DNA of 28,537 nt from Endomicrobiellum devescovinae (GTDB lineage Bacteria > Elusimicrobiota > Endomicrobiia > Endomicrobiales > Endomicrobiaceae). The notes under the pieces are model-generated. The model was given only the letters and a program-made list of their open reading frames with translations. It searched no databases and was not told the DNA's origin. The DNA lies in contig JAIRSK010000052.1 of the NCBI GenBank assembly GCA_031255495.1, positions 1-28,537 of the forward strand. Reading direction: 5' to 3'. Every line of letters begins with the position of its first letter. The stretch's first letter is position 1. Below are positions 16,217-24,777 of the stretch, one piece after another. The translations under genes were made by a program, and so were the position numbers.

Positions 16217-17737
16217 TTAACATCTGTCAATAAATCTATAACGTATTGCTTCCGCCACATGGTTTGCCTTAATTAACTCCATTGCATCTAAATCAGCAAT
16301 TGTTCTTGAAACTTTTAGAATTTTATCGTAAGACCTTGCTGAAAAGTTTAGTTTATCAATTGCAGATTTTAATATCTCATATGCCTTATCGTCTAAAATG
16401 CAATACTTTTTTACTTCTTTTGACTGCATTTGAGCATTACAGTGTATTCTTGTGTTTGCAAATCTTAAGCTTTGTATTTCTCTTGCTTTAATTACACGGG
16501 TTCTTATACTTGAAGAAGTTTCTGAATCAGAAGCTAAACTTGATAATTCAGAAAATTTTAAAGCTGGAACTTCAATATGAATATCTATTCTGTCCATTAA
16601 TGGACCAGAAACTTTGTTCTGATATTTTCTTATCTGATTCGGACTGCAAGTACATTCTTTTTCTCTGTGTCCTAAATTTCCGCACGGACATGGATTCATC
16701 GCCGCTACAAGCATAAACGATGCCGGAAATGTAAAACTACTCCTTGCTCTGGAAACAGTTATCACTTTATCTTCTAAAGGTTGGCGCAATACTTCCAATG
16801 CATCTCTTCTAAATTCTACAAATTCGTCTAAAAACAAAACCCCGTTATGAGATAAGCTAACCTCTCCCGGTTTCGGATAAACTCCTCCGCCTGCTAATGC
16901 TGCAGCTGAAGAAGTATGGTGCGGACTTCTAAAAGCCCTGTTTCTTATCAATCCACCGTTAAAAGCATGTCCTACTGCAGACCATATTTTTGTAGTCTCA
17001 ACAGCTTCATCAAAAGTCATAGGAGGGAGTATGCTTGGAATGCGTTTTGCTATCATGGTTTTACCAGATCCCGGAGGACCTGACATAAGCATATTATGAC
17101 CGCCTGCAGCGGCAATTTCTGAAGCTCTTTTTGCATTTTTCTGTCCCTTAACATCTGCAAAATCGTACTCACATTCTTCTAAAAAATTCAAGCCTTTGTC
17201 ATTATATATGTACTTTTTGCAAGCAATCTCCCCATTAATAAATTTAACGACTTCCGTAAGAGTTTTGAATGGGAAAACGTTTATAGCACCAGCCACAGCG
17301 GCTTCTTGCCTGTTTGCAAAAGGAACAATAAAATTTTTTATTTGATTTTTATTTAATGCCAAAGAAATAGGAAGAACGCCTTTGACCTTTCTTATTTTGC
17401 CGTCCAAAGACAACTCGCCTACAGCGCAAAAGTTTTTTAAATTATCCCTTTTTATTTTGCCGTTTGCCGCAATTATACCAAGAGCTATGGACAAATCAAA
17501 AATCCCACCTTCTTTTTTTATATCTGCAGGAGCCAAATTTACCGTTATCTTTTTTGAGGGGAAATCAAAACCTGAATTTTTAAGAGCCGCCGCCACTCTG
17601 TCGCGGGATTCTTTGACGGCAATATCTGCAAGACCAACAATTGAAAATACAGGCATGCCTGAAGAAATGTACGTTTCAACTTCCACAATATTGGCGTCTA
17701 TGCCATTAATCGCTGACGAGTAAATAAGAGAAAGCAC
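16217..17737 (-). CDS. comM: ComM/YifB-type AAA+ ATPase (Mg-chelatase-like)
   Basis: A hexameric AAA+ motor; in naturally competent bacteria ComM drives branch migration during integration of incoming DNA. The start is set at GTG 17737, which follows AGAGG at five-base spacing and yields the family's usual N terminus (LSLIYSSAINGIDANIVEVE). The longer reading from 17794 has no such support. It has 506 residues. An N-terminal Lon-like domain runs to about 170, then Walker A GPPGSGKT (220-227), Walker B GVLFLDEF, the sensor region NPCPCGNLGHREKECTC with clustered cysteines, and a C-terminal helical KVSRTIADLDA segment. The gene is intact. Divergent to the outer-membrane-like gene at 17859. Confidence 0.95.
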   Translation of the reverse strand: MLSLIYSSAINGIDANIVEVETYISSGMPVFSIVGLADIAVKESRDRVAAALKNSGFDFPSKKITVNLAPADIKKEGGIFDLSIALGIIAANGKIKRDNLKNFCAVGELSLDGKIRKVKGVLPISLALNKNQIKNFIVPFANRQEAAVAGAINVFPFKTLTEVVKFINGEIACKKYIYNDKGLNFLEECEYDFADVKGQKNAKRASEIAAAGGHNMLMSGPPGSGKTMIAKRIPSILPPMTFDEAVETTKIWSAVGHAFNGGLIRNRAFRSPHHTSSAAALAGGGVYPKPGEVSLSHNGVLFLDEFVEFRRDALEVLRQPLEDKVITVSRARSSFTFPASFMLVAAMNPCPCGNLGHREKECTCSPNQIRKYQNKVSGPLMDRIDIHIEVPALKFSELSSLASDSETSSSIRTRVIKAREIQSLRFANTRIHCNAQMQSKEVKKYCILDDKAYEILKSAIDKLNFSARSYDKILKVSRTIADLDAMELIKANHVAEAIRYRFIDRC

Positions 17738-17785
17738 AGAAGCCTCTTTTATTTTTTTTCGTTTTGTTGTAGTATAAACATAGTT

Positions 17786-17815
17786 ATTATACACAATAAA
17801 CGTTTGTATTTACAA
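17786..17815 (-). promoter_or_regulatory. Probable comM promoter with overlapping palindrome
   Basis: On the minus strand TATAAT (17791-17786) is preceded by TTGTAA (17815-17810) with an 18-base spacer, about 50 bases before the GTG start. An inverted repeat GTTTGTA/TACAAAC at 17802-17817 covers the -35 element and could be an operator. No regulator is identified. Confidence 0.55.
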
Positions 17816-17858
17816 ACTTAATAGTTTTGAGTTTTCAGACGAAACAAAAGGAGTAAAA

Positions 17859-18416
17859 ATGAACAAATTTATAGCTTTTTTAATTTCAATTTTTACAATG
17901 GCAACTCTTGCGTCAGCAAAGCCAAACAACGATAGAGAGCTTATCGTTAAACTTGGGTTTCAACCTCAGAGCGAAATTTCAGTAAATGGAAAAACTGAGA
18001 ATATGAATGCAGGTCTGTCAGGCGGTATTGAGTTTTTCAAGTATTTGGGCAATGTTATTGCACTTGGATTAGGAACAACAATAGATTTGCCAAGAGAAAT
18101 AAAAAAGAAAGAGTTAAAAGGGAGTATGTCGTGCCTGCCGATCTATGTTGGCGCTAAGGCACGTACGCCTTTACATGGTCTTGATGACACTTATGCCTTT
18201 TTATCAGGAAGAGTTGGGTATAGCGCCCCGATGGGAAAAGATTTATTTAACTCAGCAACAGGCGGACTTTATTTGTCTTTAGGGTTAGGTATAGATGTAG
18301 ATTATTTTGTTTTAGAAGCTGTTTATGCAAAGCATACTTTCGGCAACAATGACAGCGCTTCTTCAAAGCCAGATTATTCAACAATAACTCTTTATGCAGG
18401 ATTCAAGTTTGAATAG
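17859..18416 (+). CDS. Outer-membrane beta-barrel-like protein
   Basis: A 185-residue exported protein. AAAAGGAG lies six bases before ATG 17859. The first 20 residues form a clear signal peptide ending ATLASA, followed by KPNNDRE. The mature part alternates hydrophobic and polar residues in strands separated by short charged turns (ELIVKLGFQP, LSGGIEFFKYLG, ALGLGTTIDL, LPIYVGAKART, TYAFLSGRVGY, GLYLSLGLGIDVDYF, FVLEAVYAKHTF, STITLYAGFKF). That is the pattern of small OmpW/OmpA-like eight-stranded barrels. The protein ends FKFE rather than with the terminal aromatic that many barrels have. The family is not identified. It is followed by a long inverted repeat that probably ends the transcript. 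Confidence 0.82.
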   Translation: MNKFIAFLISIFTMATLASAKPNNDRELIVKLGFQPQSEISVNGKTENMNAGLSGGIEFFKYLGNVIALGLGTTIDLPREIKKKELKGSMSCLPIYVGAKARTPLHGLDDTYAFLSGRVGYSAPMGKDLFNSATGGLYLSLGLGIDVDYFVLEAVYAKHTFGNNDSASSKPDYSTITLYAGFKFE

Positions 18417-18435
18417 GATTAATTGATTTAAAAGG

Positions 18436-18494
18436 TACTAAATAAATACAGAGAACTATAAGAATAAGCATATAGTCTCTGTATTTATTTAGTA
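18436..18494. terminator. Long inverted repeat after the barrel gene
   Basis: The arm 18436-18460 pairs with 18471-18494 over 24 base pairs with a single bulged A and a 10-base loop. It lies 20 bases after the barrel gene stop. There is no clean T-run after it, but the 3' arm is U-rich, so termination or 3'-end protection of the mRNA are both possible. Confidence 0.6.
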
Positions 18495-18590
18495 ATCAGA
18501 CATATCACGATTTTATATAAAAATGTAGTTTATCGTAGATATTGTTATTTTATTTTGTATCCCACAAAACTATGGGATAGAGGGGAAATC

Positions 18591-18887
18591 ATGAAAAGGC
18601 TGATTATTTTAACAATTGCATTATGCTTCAGCATCACTGTTTTAGGGCATACCGTCACAAGAGAAGATTGTGATAGATATTACAAAATTTGTTCAAATAT
18701 TCCATATATTAACTACACCGCATGTGACGACACTTTTAACAATTGTTTAAAAGACGTTGCAAGTCAAGATAATGGAGTAAGCTTCTCGCTTAAAACTACT
18801 ATAATTGTAGCTTTCACTGCACTAGCGACTGGCATCTCGTTAAGTTTTTGCGTATTTTCTTGCATACCTTGTTCTCATGGATGGTGA
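18591..18887 (+). CDS. Small exported Cys-containing protein with C-terminal membrane helix
   Basis: A 98-residue protein of unknown function. The start at ATG 18591 follows GAGGGG with good spacing; an in-frame extension upstream has no such site. It begins with a signal peptide (RLIILTIALCFSITVLG). Two CX6C pairs follow (CDRYYKIC and CDDTFNNC), able to form disulfides in an oxidising compartment. Near the C terminus lies a hydrophobic segment (TTIIVAFTALATGISLSF) followed by clustered cysteines (CVFSCIPCSHGW). It would be periplasmic with a C-terminal membrane anchor. It is convergent with the M20 pseudogene, 30 bases apart. Its build recalls the Cys-rich exported protein at 27790, but I cannot align them confidently. 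Confidence 0.7.
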   Translation: MKRLIILTIALCFSITVLGHTVTREDCDRYYKICSNIPYINYTACDDTFNNCLKDVASQDNGVSFSLKTTIIVAFTALATGISLSFCVFSCIPCSHGW

Positions 18888-18917
18888 TTAAAATTTTTAA
18901 ATAATCCACCTAAGATT

Positions 18918-20020
18918 TTATAAGCTGCTTATATATTCCCCTACTAATTTAACCGCAGGGACTATAACGCTTTCGTCAGGAGAGAACTTGCTGCTGTGGA
19001 GAGAAATACCTTTTTCTTTACCGCCAACTCCAAGCCAAAACATCGTTCCAGGAACCTTACTTAGGATATATCCAAAATCTTCCGAAGTCATAGTTATAGG
19101 AGCTTCTTCAAACTTAAAATCAGTTCTAGTTTTCATCCAGCTCATAAATTTATTTGTTATTTCGGGATTATTTATAACAGGGTAATAAGCGTCATATATG
19201 TCAACATTGACCTTGACGTCTATAGCTTTTGCAACGCCTTGTGCAATATCAAGGATTCTTTACTACCAATACGTAAAGTGCCATTTAGCTCGCAGGATTT
19301 AGCAACAGAATTAGAAGCGGTACCTCCATTTATTGTACCAAAAGTTAAAACTTCGGCTTCTAGCGGATTTAAGTTACGAGATATAAGCGTTTGAACTTGC
19401 AGAAGAAAGCTTGCCGCTGCTATAAGCGGATCGCGAGTCATATGCGGCATAGCTCCATGACATGGAATGCCTATAAAGTCCACTTTTACAGCAGCTAGCC
19501 CTGCAAACAATTCTCCAACTTTTGTTGTAACTATGCCCGGATCCCACTCAGGAGAATCGTGCATTGCATAAAATTCATTTACTTTATATTTCGGCTCTAT
19601 AACGTTGTCATACATTTCTCTTGCGCCGCCTGGTCATTCTTCAGCAGGTTGGAACAGTATTAAAATATTGTTCTTTTGCTTGTACTGTAAAATATATTCA
19701 AGCAACCCAAGAGCAACCGTCATGTGAATATCATACCCGCAGGCATGCATAGTACCTTTGTGCTTGGATGCAAATGGCAAACCAGTCTCTTCATTTGTTG
19801 GCAAGCCGTCTATATCTGTACGCCAACCAATAGTTTTTTTACCTTCTGTTCCGGGAATATATACTACAAAACCAGTTTTATAGCGAGTGACTTCAGTATC
19901 TTTACGTCCCTTTAGTAAACCTGTAATCGTATTATTTAGATATTCGCTCGTTTCTTTTTCTTGCCAGCCAGTTTCTGGGATTTGATGTAAATCACGGCGG
20001 ATTTTTATCAAGTCCAACAT
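18918..20020 (-). pseudogene. M20-family amidohydrolase (aminoacylase/peptidase), inactivated
   Basis: The intact ancestor would be a cytosolic zinc amidohydrolase of the M20D/AbgB-HipO type that hydrolyses N-acyl or peptide-like amino-acid conjugates. AAGGGGA precedes ATG 20020. Recognisable blocks are DLHQIPETGWQEKET, GWRTDIDGLP, the metal-site HACGYDIHM, FQPAEE, IPCHGAMPH, FGTINGGTASNSV and, near the end, MTSEDFGYIL and WLGVGG. Two lesions are visible. An in-frame TGA at 19631-19633 directly after AEE stands where the family has Gly, a single-base GGA-to-TGA change. A one-base deletion near 19253 shifts the frame so that IAQGVAKAIDVKVNVDIYDAYYP is lost. It lies 15 bases after the next pseudogene upstream, so the two formed an operon. 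Confidence 0.9.
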
Positions 20021-20035
20021 AGATATCCCCTTTTG

Positions 20036-21255
20036 CTATTTATTTGAAGTGCTTGAAAAAGCCTGTTCTAAATCAGCTATTATGTCGTTAACATCTTCAA
20101 TGCCTACGGAAATACGCACTTGGCTTGGTGCTAATATCGGCTGCCTTTAATTCTTCAGGTGTAAAATGAGCATGCGTCATAGATGCTGGATGTTCAAGTA
20201 AATTTTCAACTCCGCCAAGACTAACTGCTAACTTTATTAGCTTTAAACTGTTTACAAATTTTTTAGTTTCCTCAAAATTAAAATTCAACTCAAAAGAAAT
20301 CATGCCGCCAAAAAGTGACATTTGTTTTTTGCTATTTCGTAGCCGGGGTGGGATTTGAGTCCAGGATAATGAACAACTTTGACATATTTGGAAGTAGATA
20401 AGTATTCAGCAATTTTAGCAGCATTAGCACAATGAGCCATCATTCTAACAGGCAATGTTGTTATGCCACGTAAAAATAAAAAAGCATTGTCAGGAGACAT
20501 AACAGCTCCTGTACACTTTTCAATACCTTCAAGACGTATTTTTATTGCATCTTTTTTATCTGCTGTGCAAATTGCACCGCCTAGAGCGTCGCTGTGACCG
20601 CCTATATATTTAGTAAGCGAATGCACTACTATATTTGCACCTAACTTTAAAGGTTTTGTAAATATGGAGTTGCAAATGTGTTATCAACAACAACTTTTAT
20701 TTCAGGGTTATGTTTGTGCGCTATATTGGCAATTTTTTCAATATCGTTAATTTTTAATGTTGGATTGCAAGGGGATTCAAAATAGACCATCGCTGTGTTT
20801 GGCTTTAAAGAATTACGTAATAAGTCAAAATTATTAAAATCAATGAAATCTACAGTAACCCCAAATTTAGTTAAAATATCAAGCATTAATCCGTGCGTAT
20901 CGCCGTAGAGCGCAGTATCAGCCAAAAGATGGTCGCCGGCTTTTAGAAATGTCCACATAGCGGTGGAAATAGCACCAAGTCCACTTGCAGTTACCACACA
21001 ATCTGTTGCAGATTCTAAAGAGGCAATTCTATTTTCAAGTGTAGAGTTAGTAGGGTTACCAAGACGAGTATAAAGAAAATATCCATCTCCACTGCCTGAC
21101 ATACCTGACATTATTTTTTCTGCCCGTTTTGTTAAATCATCTATGCTTTCAACTTCAAATGTGCTAGCACGATAAATTGGAGCTGTTACAGAGCCGTATT
21201 GGTCGCGCAAAAATCCAGCGTGAATTGCCTGTGTATTTTTGCTTTGCGCTTTCAT
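20036..21255 (-). pseudogene. Cys/Met-metabolism PLP enzyme (cystathionine gamma-synthase/methionine gamma-lyase type), inactivated
   Basis: The ancestor belonged to the Cys/Met PLP-dependent family. ATG 21255 has a strong GGAGGG four bases upstream. Conserved parts remain: YTRLGNPTN, ASGLGAISTA, YFESPCNPTL, VVDNTFATPYLQ, the PLP-lysine segment HSLTKYIGGHSDALGG, and the C-terminal RISVGIEDVNDIIADLEQAF. Three frame breaks split it. A one-base deletion near 20648-20655 (after TPYLQ) and another in an A-run near 20322-20330 (before MSLFGGMISF) are clear. A net one-base insertion near 20125-20140 precedes PSQVRISVG. The true frame ends at TAG 20036-20038. The activity (gamma-synthase, gamma-lyase or MetZ-like) cannot be separated by eye, though YGDTHGLMLDIL and the gene's M20 neighbour favour amino-acid degradation. 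Confidence 0.9.
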
Positions 21256-21315
21256 AGTACCCTCCAAAAATTTAATCAATTATATCTTTTGGCATAAGCA
21301 GGCAGAAAAGAGATC

Positions 21316-22560
21316 TTACAATTTATTTAGTTCTATTTCACTCTGTGTTTTATCCTTCATATTTTTTATCAAAACTTTACCATTTTCAAATTCTGTTTTG
21401 GCAAAAACTATCGTTTTAGATGTCTGTATTTTATCGGCAAATTTAAGCTGGTTTGTTAAACTTTTGCTGTTTATAGGTCCAAAAACAGATATATTTTTGT
21501 TGCCATTAATTCCATCTCTTATTATCTTTACAGCAAAAGTAAATGCTTCACTAAACAGTTCTTGATCGGCAATAGCCACAAAGATTTTTTCAGGACTTTT
21601 TAGATTCTCAAAAAAACCGACACTTTGAGCCGCAAGCAAAGCTCTTTCAGCTCCAATAGCAAATCCTACGGCAGGCGTGTTTTGACCACCGATTTCTTTA
21701 ATAAGATTATCGTATCTGCCGCCGGCTGCAAGAGCATCTTGTGAGCCTACTGCATCTGAGCGGACTTCAAAAACGGTTCTTGTATAATAATCCAATCCTC
21801 TTACTAATTTACCGTTTACCGTAAAATTACAATTTGCTTTTTTTAGCAAAAGCTGAACTATAGAAAAATTATCTTTACAATCACTGCAAAGATAGTCCGA
21901 CATCTCAGGAACATCAGTAAACTTGCAAGAATCAATTTTACAATCAAGAAGCCTTAAAGGATTCTTTTCAAGTCTTCTTAAGCAGTCTTCGCACAAATCT
22001 TCAACAGAGCTAAAATATTTAACTAAAGCTTCTCTAAAAAGAGGTCTGCATTTTTCACAGCCCAAAGAATTTATATGAATATTTATTTTATCTATCCCCA
22101 AAGAAGAAAGAACTTGTTGGGCTAAAATTATAATTTCCGCATCAGCTGCGGGAGAAGAGCTTGCATAAATTTCAGCGCCTATTTGTCTAAACTGCCTATA
22201 TCTACCAGCTTGAGGTCTCTCATAGCGAAACATTTCGCCTGAATAAAAAAATTTACACGCAGGGCTTGAAATATCCATTCTATGTTCAATAAAAGCTCTC
22301 GCAAGAGAAGCTGTACCCTCTGGACGAAGAGCAAGTTTTCTTTTCTTTCTATCTTCAAAAACGTACATTTCTTTTTCAACAATATCCGTAGTTTGCCCTA
22401 TTGATCTTGTAAAAAGAGCTGCCTCTTCAAATATCGGCGTTCTGACTTCTTCAAACCCATGCCTTATAAAAATCTCTTTTGCTTTTTGTTCCAACAAGTT
22501 TAGTCCTAATACTGTTTCCCCAAAAATATCGCGGGTTCCTCGCGGAGCCTTATAATTCAT
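21316..22560 (-). CDS. hisS: Histidyl-tRNA synthetase
   Basis: A cytosolic class II synthetase that charges tRNA-His. It has 414 residues from ATG 22560; a GTG three bases upstream is an alternative start, and both overlap the TGA of the DUF502 gene, so translation is coupled. AAAGGA lies 6-9 bases upstream. Motifs include the N-terminal APRGTRDIFG, motif 2 FRYERPQAGRYRQFRQIGAE, the HisA block GLDYYTRTVFEV, and HisB GGRYDNLIKEIGG with the motif 3 region PAVGFAIGAERALLA. A cysteine-containing insertion (CEDCLRR to CSDCKDN, about residues 135-185) is the usual insertion domain. The C-terminal anticodon-binding domain is complete. Sixty bases separate it from the downstream pseudogene. Confidence 0.98.
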   Translation of the reverse strand: MNYKAPRGTRDIFGETVLGLNLLEQKAKEIFIRHGFEEVRTPIFEEAALFTRSIGQTTDIVEKEMYVFEDRKKRKLALRPEGTASLARAFIEHRMDISSPACKFFYSGEMFRYERPQAGRYRQFRQIGAEIYASSSPAADAEIIILAQQVLSSLGIDKINIHINSLGCEKCRPLFREALVKYFSSVEDLCEDCLRRLEKNPLRLLDCKIDSCKFTDVPEMSDYLCSDCKDNFSIVQLLLKKANCNFTVNGKLVRGLDYYTRTVFEVRSDAVGSQDALAAGGRYDNLIKEIGGQNTPAVGFAIGAERALLAAQSVGFFENLKSPEKIFVAIADQELFSEAFTFAVKIIRDGINGNKNISVFGPINSKSLTNQLKFADKIQTSKTIVFAKTEFENGKVLIKNMKDKTQSEIELNKL

Positions 22561-23240
22561 CACTTTATGTCCTTTATCTCTTGTATTTCTTCCTTCAATT
22601 GTATCTTTTTACTATTCTTGTCCATTTCTATTACACCTACTGAAATAATAAACTGGAAAGCCTGCTCAACACTATAATTGGTATATATAATATCTTCCTC
22701 TTTCATTAAAAACAAAAAACCTGTAGTAGGATTTGGAGTTGTCGGCATAAATACGCAAATGCGTTTTTCGTTATTAACTTTTTGTTCGCCTGTTAAAAAA
22801 GCAACAGAATAAACACCTTTTGCAGGATAAGGAACAAAAACAACTTGTTTAAAACTTTTTTTACTGTCTTTGCCGAATATAAAATTTACAAACTGTTTTG
22901 CTGCAGAATGAACTGTCCCAAAGATAGGTAATTTTTCCATAAGTTTTTCAATTGAAATTAAAGTTTTCTTGCCAAAAGCTCTGTTTGCAATAAATCCGAG
23001 AATTATTATGCTTATCAAAGACAAGCAAAAACTTGAGACTTTCCCCACTATCTGTATCCAATAGTTGTCAACTAAAAAATATTTTATGACGGGCAAAGTA
23101 AAACCGCTTACCCATTTAAAAAGTATCGCTATTACAAAATACATCAACCATAATGGAATTATAACTATCAACCCCATTATCATATATTTTTTAATTGAAA
23201 CGCTTAATTTTTTTTTGACGTTATTTTCTTCATTTTCCAT
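22560..23240 (-). CDS. DUF502 family membrane protein
   Basis: A 226-residue protein with two hydrophobic spans (about residues 20-45 and 62-88). The DUF502 pattern is clear: GLIVIIPLWLMYFVI near the start, then the block around LMEKLPIFGTVHSAAKQFVNF, FVPYPAKGVYSVAFLTG, and the signature VFMPTTPNPTTGFLFLM. The biochemical function of this family is not established. An LPS or envelope role has been suggested for relatives; nothing here decides it. It overlaps the end of the phosphohexomutase gene by 11 bases and the start of hisS, making a tight three-gene unit. GGGGAAGA lies upstream of ATG 23240. Confidence 0.92.
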   Translation of the reverse strand: MENEENNVKKKLSVSIKKYMIMGLIVIIPLWLMYFVIAILFKWVSGFTLPVIKYFLVDNYWIQIVGKVSSFCLSLISIIILGFIANRAFGKKTLISIEKLMEKLPIFGTVHSAAKQFVNFIFGKDSKKSFKQVVFVPYPAKGVYSVAFLTGEQKVNNEKRICVFMPTTPNPTTGFLFLMKEEDIIYTNYSVEQAFQFIISVGVIEMDKNSKKIQLKEEIQEIKDIK

Positions 23241-24648
23241 AAATAAAAATCTTCCCCGCTTTTAAAAGTTTATTAAGTTTTGTCTGTGAATCTGATTCCG
23301 CATACAATCTAACCACAGGCTCTGTTCCTGAAAGTCTAAAACCTATCCAGTTATTCTCGTCTAAAATAAATTTATGTCCATCAATTGTTACATTTTTTTG
23401 AATTTTTATCCCGGCTATACTGTTTGGAGTTTTTGTCTTTAAAGTTTCTCTAAAAGCATCCATTTGTTCAGCCTGAAGATGAAAGTTAAGCCTTGACGTC
23501 AAAACCTCACCCGTCAACTTTTTAATATCTTTGAGTAACTCTTTTATAGACTTCTTGTTCATTGCTATGGCTTCCGCCATTAGAAGACATGCCAAAATAC
23601 CGTCTTTCTCAGGGACATGTCCTCTTATTGTAAGACCTCCTGATTCTTCTCCCCCAATTATAAATTTGTCAGGGTTGTTTACCATAATGTCACCTATATA
23701 TTTAAACCCCACTGGAGTTTCTTCCACTTCTACTCCTATTTTTGCAGCCAGCTTATCTATAAGGTGTGTAGTCATAACGCTTCTTGCAACAATTCCTGTC
23801 CAGTTTCTAGTTTTATTTAAATGATACAGCAAAACAGGAATAACTTGGTTTGGGGTTATAAAAGTTCCGTCAGAGTCTATAATGCCAAACCTATCAGCAT
23901 CGCCATCGGTGGAAAAGCCCAGCTTATAAGATTCTTTTTTTACTAAACCTTTAAGTTCAGAGAGGTTTTTTTCTGAAGGTTCTGGAGCTCCTCCACTAAA
24001 CATAGTATCTCTGTTTTTATTTATAGTAATATTGCGTATTCCAGCGTTGTCAAGTAATGCGTCTAGGTAACCCACTGCTGTACCGTGTAATACGTCTGCA
24101 GCTACTTTGATTTTTGACTTTTTTAAAGCTTTAAAATTTACAAGCTCTTTTATCTTTTTTATGTAAGCGCTCTGAGGGTTATGCAACTCTATAAATTTAT
24201 TTTTTACTCCTTCATCAAAGGGCATAGATTTTATATCTTTCGGCTGAATTAAAGAGCAATACTTCTCTATTTTTTGTGTCGTTTCGGGAAGAGCAGGACC
24301 TCCCCAGTCAGGATAATATTTTAATCCATTGTATTTATAAGGATTATGACTTGCCGTAAAATTGATTCCGCCTGCAAGGTTGGAATGTATTATGTCATAA
24401 GCTATTACAGGTGTTGGGGTGTTCCTTTTGCAAAGCAATGCTTTTATACCATTTCCCGCCAAGATTTCCGATGCGGATTTTGCAAAATCTTCAGACATGA
24501 ATCTGGTGTCGTATCCTATAATTACAGAGATTTTGGTGCCTTGTTCTTTTAACAAATTGGCTATTGCTTGAGTCACGACAGCCACATTAGCGTAAGTAAA
24601 ATCGTCAGCAATTATGCCTCTCCAACCTGACGTACCAAATTTAATCAT
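23230..24648 (-). CDS. Phosphohexomutase (phosphoglucomutase/phosphomannomutase)
   Basis: Moves phosphate between C6 and C1 of glucose or mannose, feeding sugar-nucleotide synthesis. ATG 24648 is chosen since GAGGA lies seven bases upstream; a TTG six codons earlier lacks one. It has 472 residues. All four active-site motifs are intact: the phosphoserine loop TASHNP (Ser100), the metal loop DGDADR (248-253), the sugar-specificity loop GEESGG (333-338) and the phosphate loop RLSGTEP (438-444). TPVGFKYIGD before the sugar loop is common in phosphoglucomutases, so glucose is favoured, but mannose use is possible. It sits downstream of the guanylyltransferase/mutase-like fusion and could supply its sugar-1-phosphate. 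Confidence 0.93.
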   Translation of the reverse strand: MIKFGTSGWRGIIADDFTYANVAVVTQAIANLLKEQGTKISVIIGYDTRFMSEDFAKSASEILAGNGIKALLCKRNTPTPVIAYDIIHSNLAGGINFTASHNPYKYNGLKYYPDWGGPALPETTQKIEKYCSLIQPKDIKSMPFDEGVKNKFIELHNPQSAYIKKIKELVNFKALKKSKIKVAADVLHGTAVGYLDALLDNAGIRNITINKNRDTMFSGGAPEPSEKNLSELKGLVKKESYKLGFSTDGDADRFGIIDSDGTFITPNQVIPVLLYHLNKTRNWTGIVARSVMTTHLIDKLAAKIGVEVEETPVGFKYIGDIMVNNPDKFIIGGEESGGLTIRGHVPEKDGILACLLMAEAIAMNKKSIKELLKDIKKLTGEVLTSRLNFHLQAEQMDAFRETLKTKTPNSIAGIKIQKNVTIDGHKFILDENNWIGFRLSGTEPVVRLYAESDSQTKLNKLLKAGKIFIYGK

Positions 24649-24777
24649 AATTTTTTCCTCAGTCAAAATCTAATAATATAGAGCAAGATGCAACTTCTTA
24701 CTCATGTTATGTTATCAAAAATTAGGACTAGAATCTAATACTTGCATTTCTACACCAACTGTTATGAAACTACATAA

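Noticed and set aside
19631..19633. TGA recoded as an amino acid (selenocysteine or a variant code)
   Set aside because: The family has glycine here, a second frameshift lies in the same gene, and intact genes in the window use TGA as a normal stop (for example folD and the gene ending at 28029).
18918..21255. Separate small genes in the amidohydrolase/PLP region
   Set aside because: Each piece matches successive parts of one of two known families, and the frames join by one-base changes; they are fragments of two pseudogenes.
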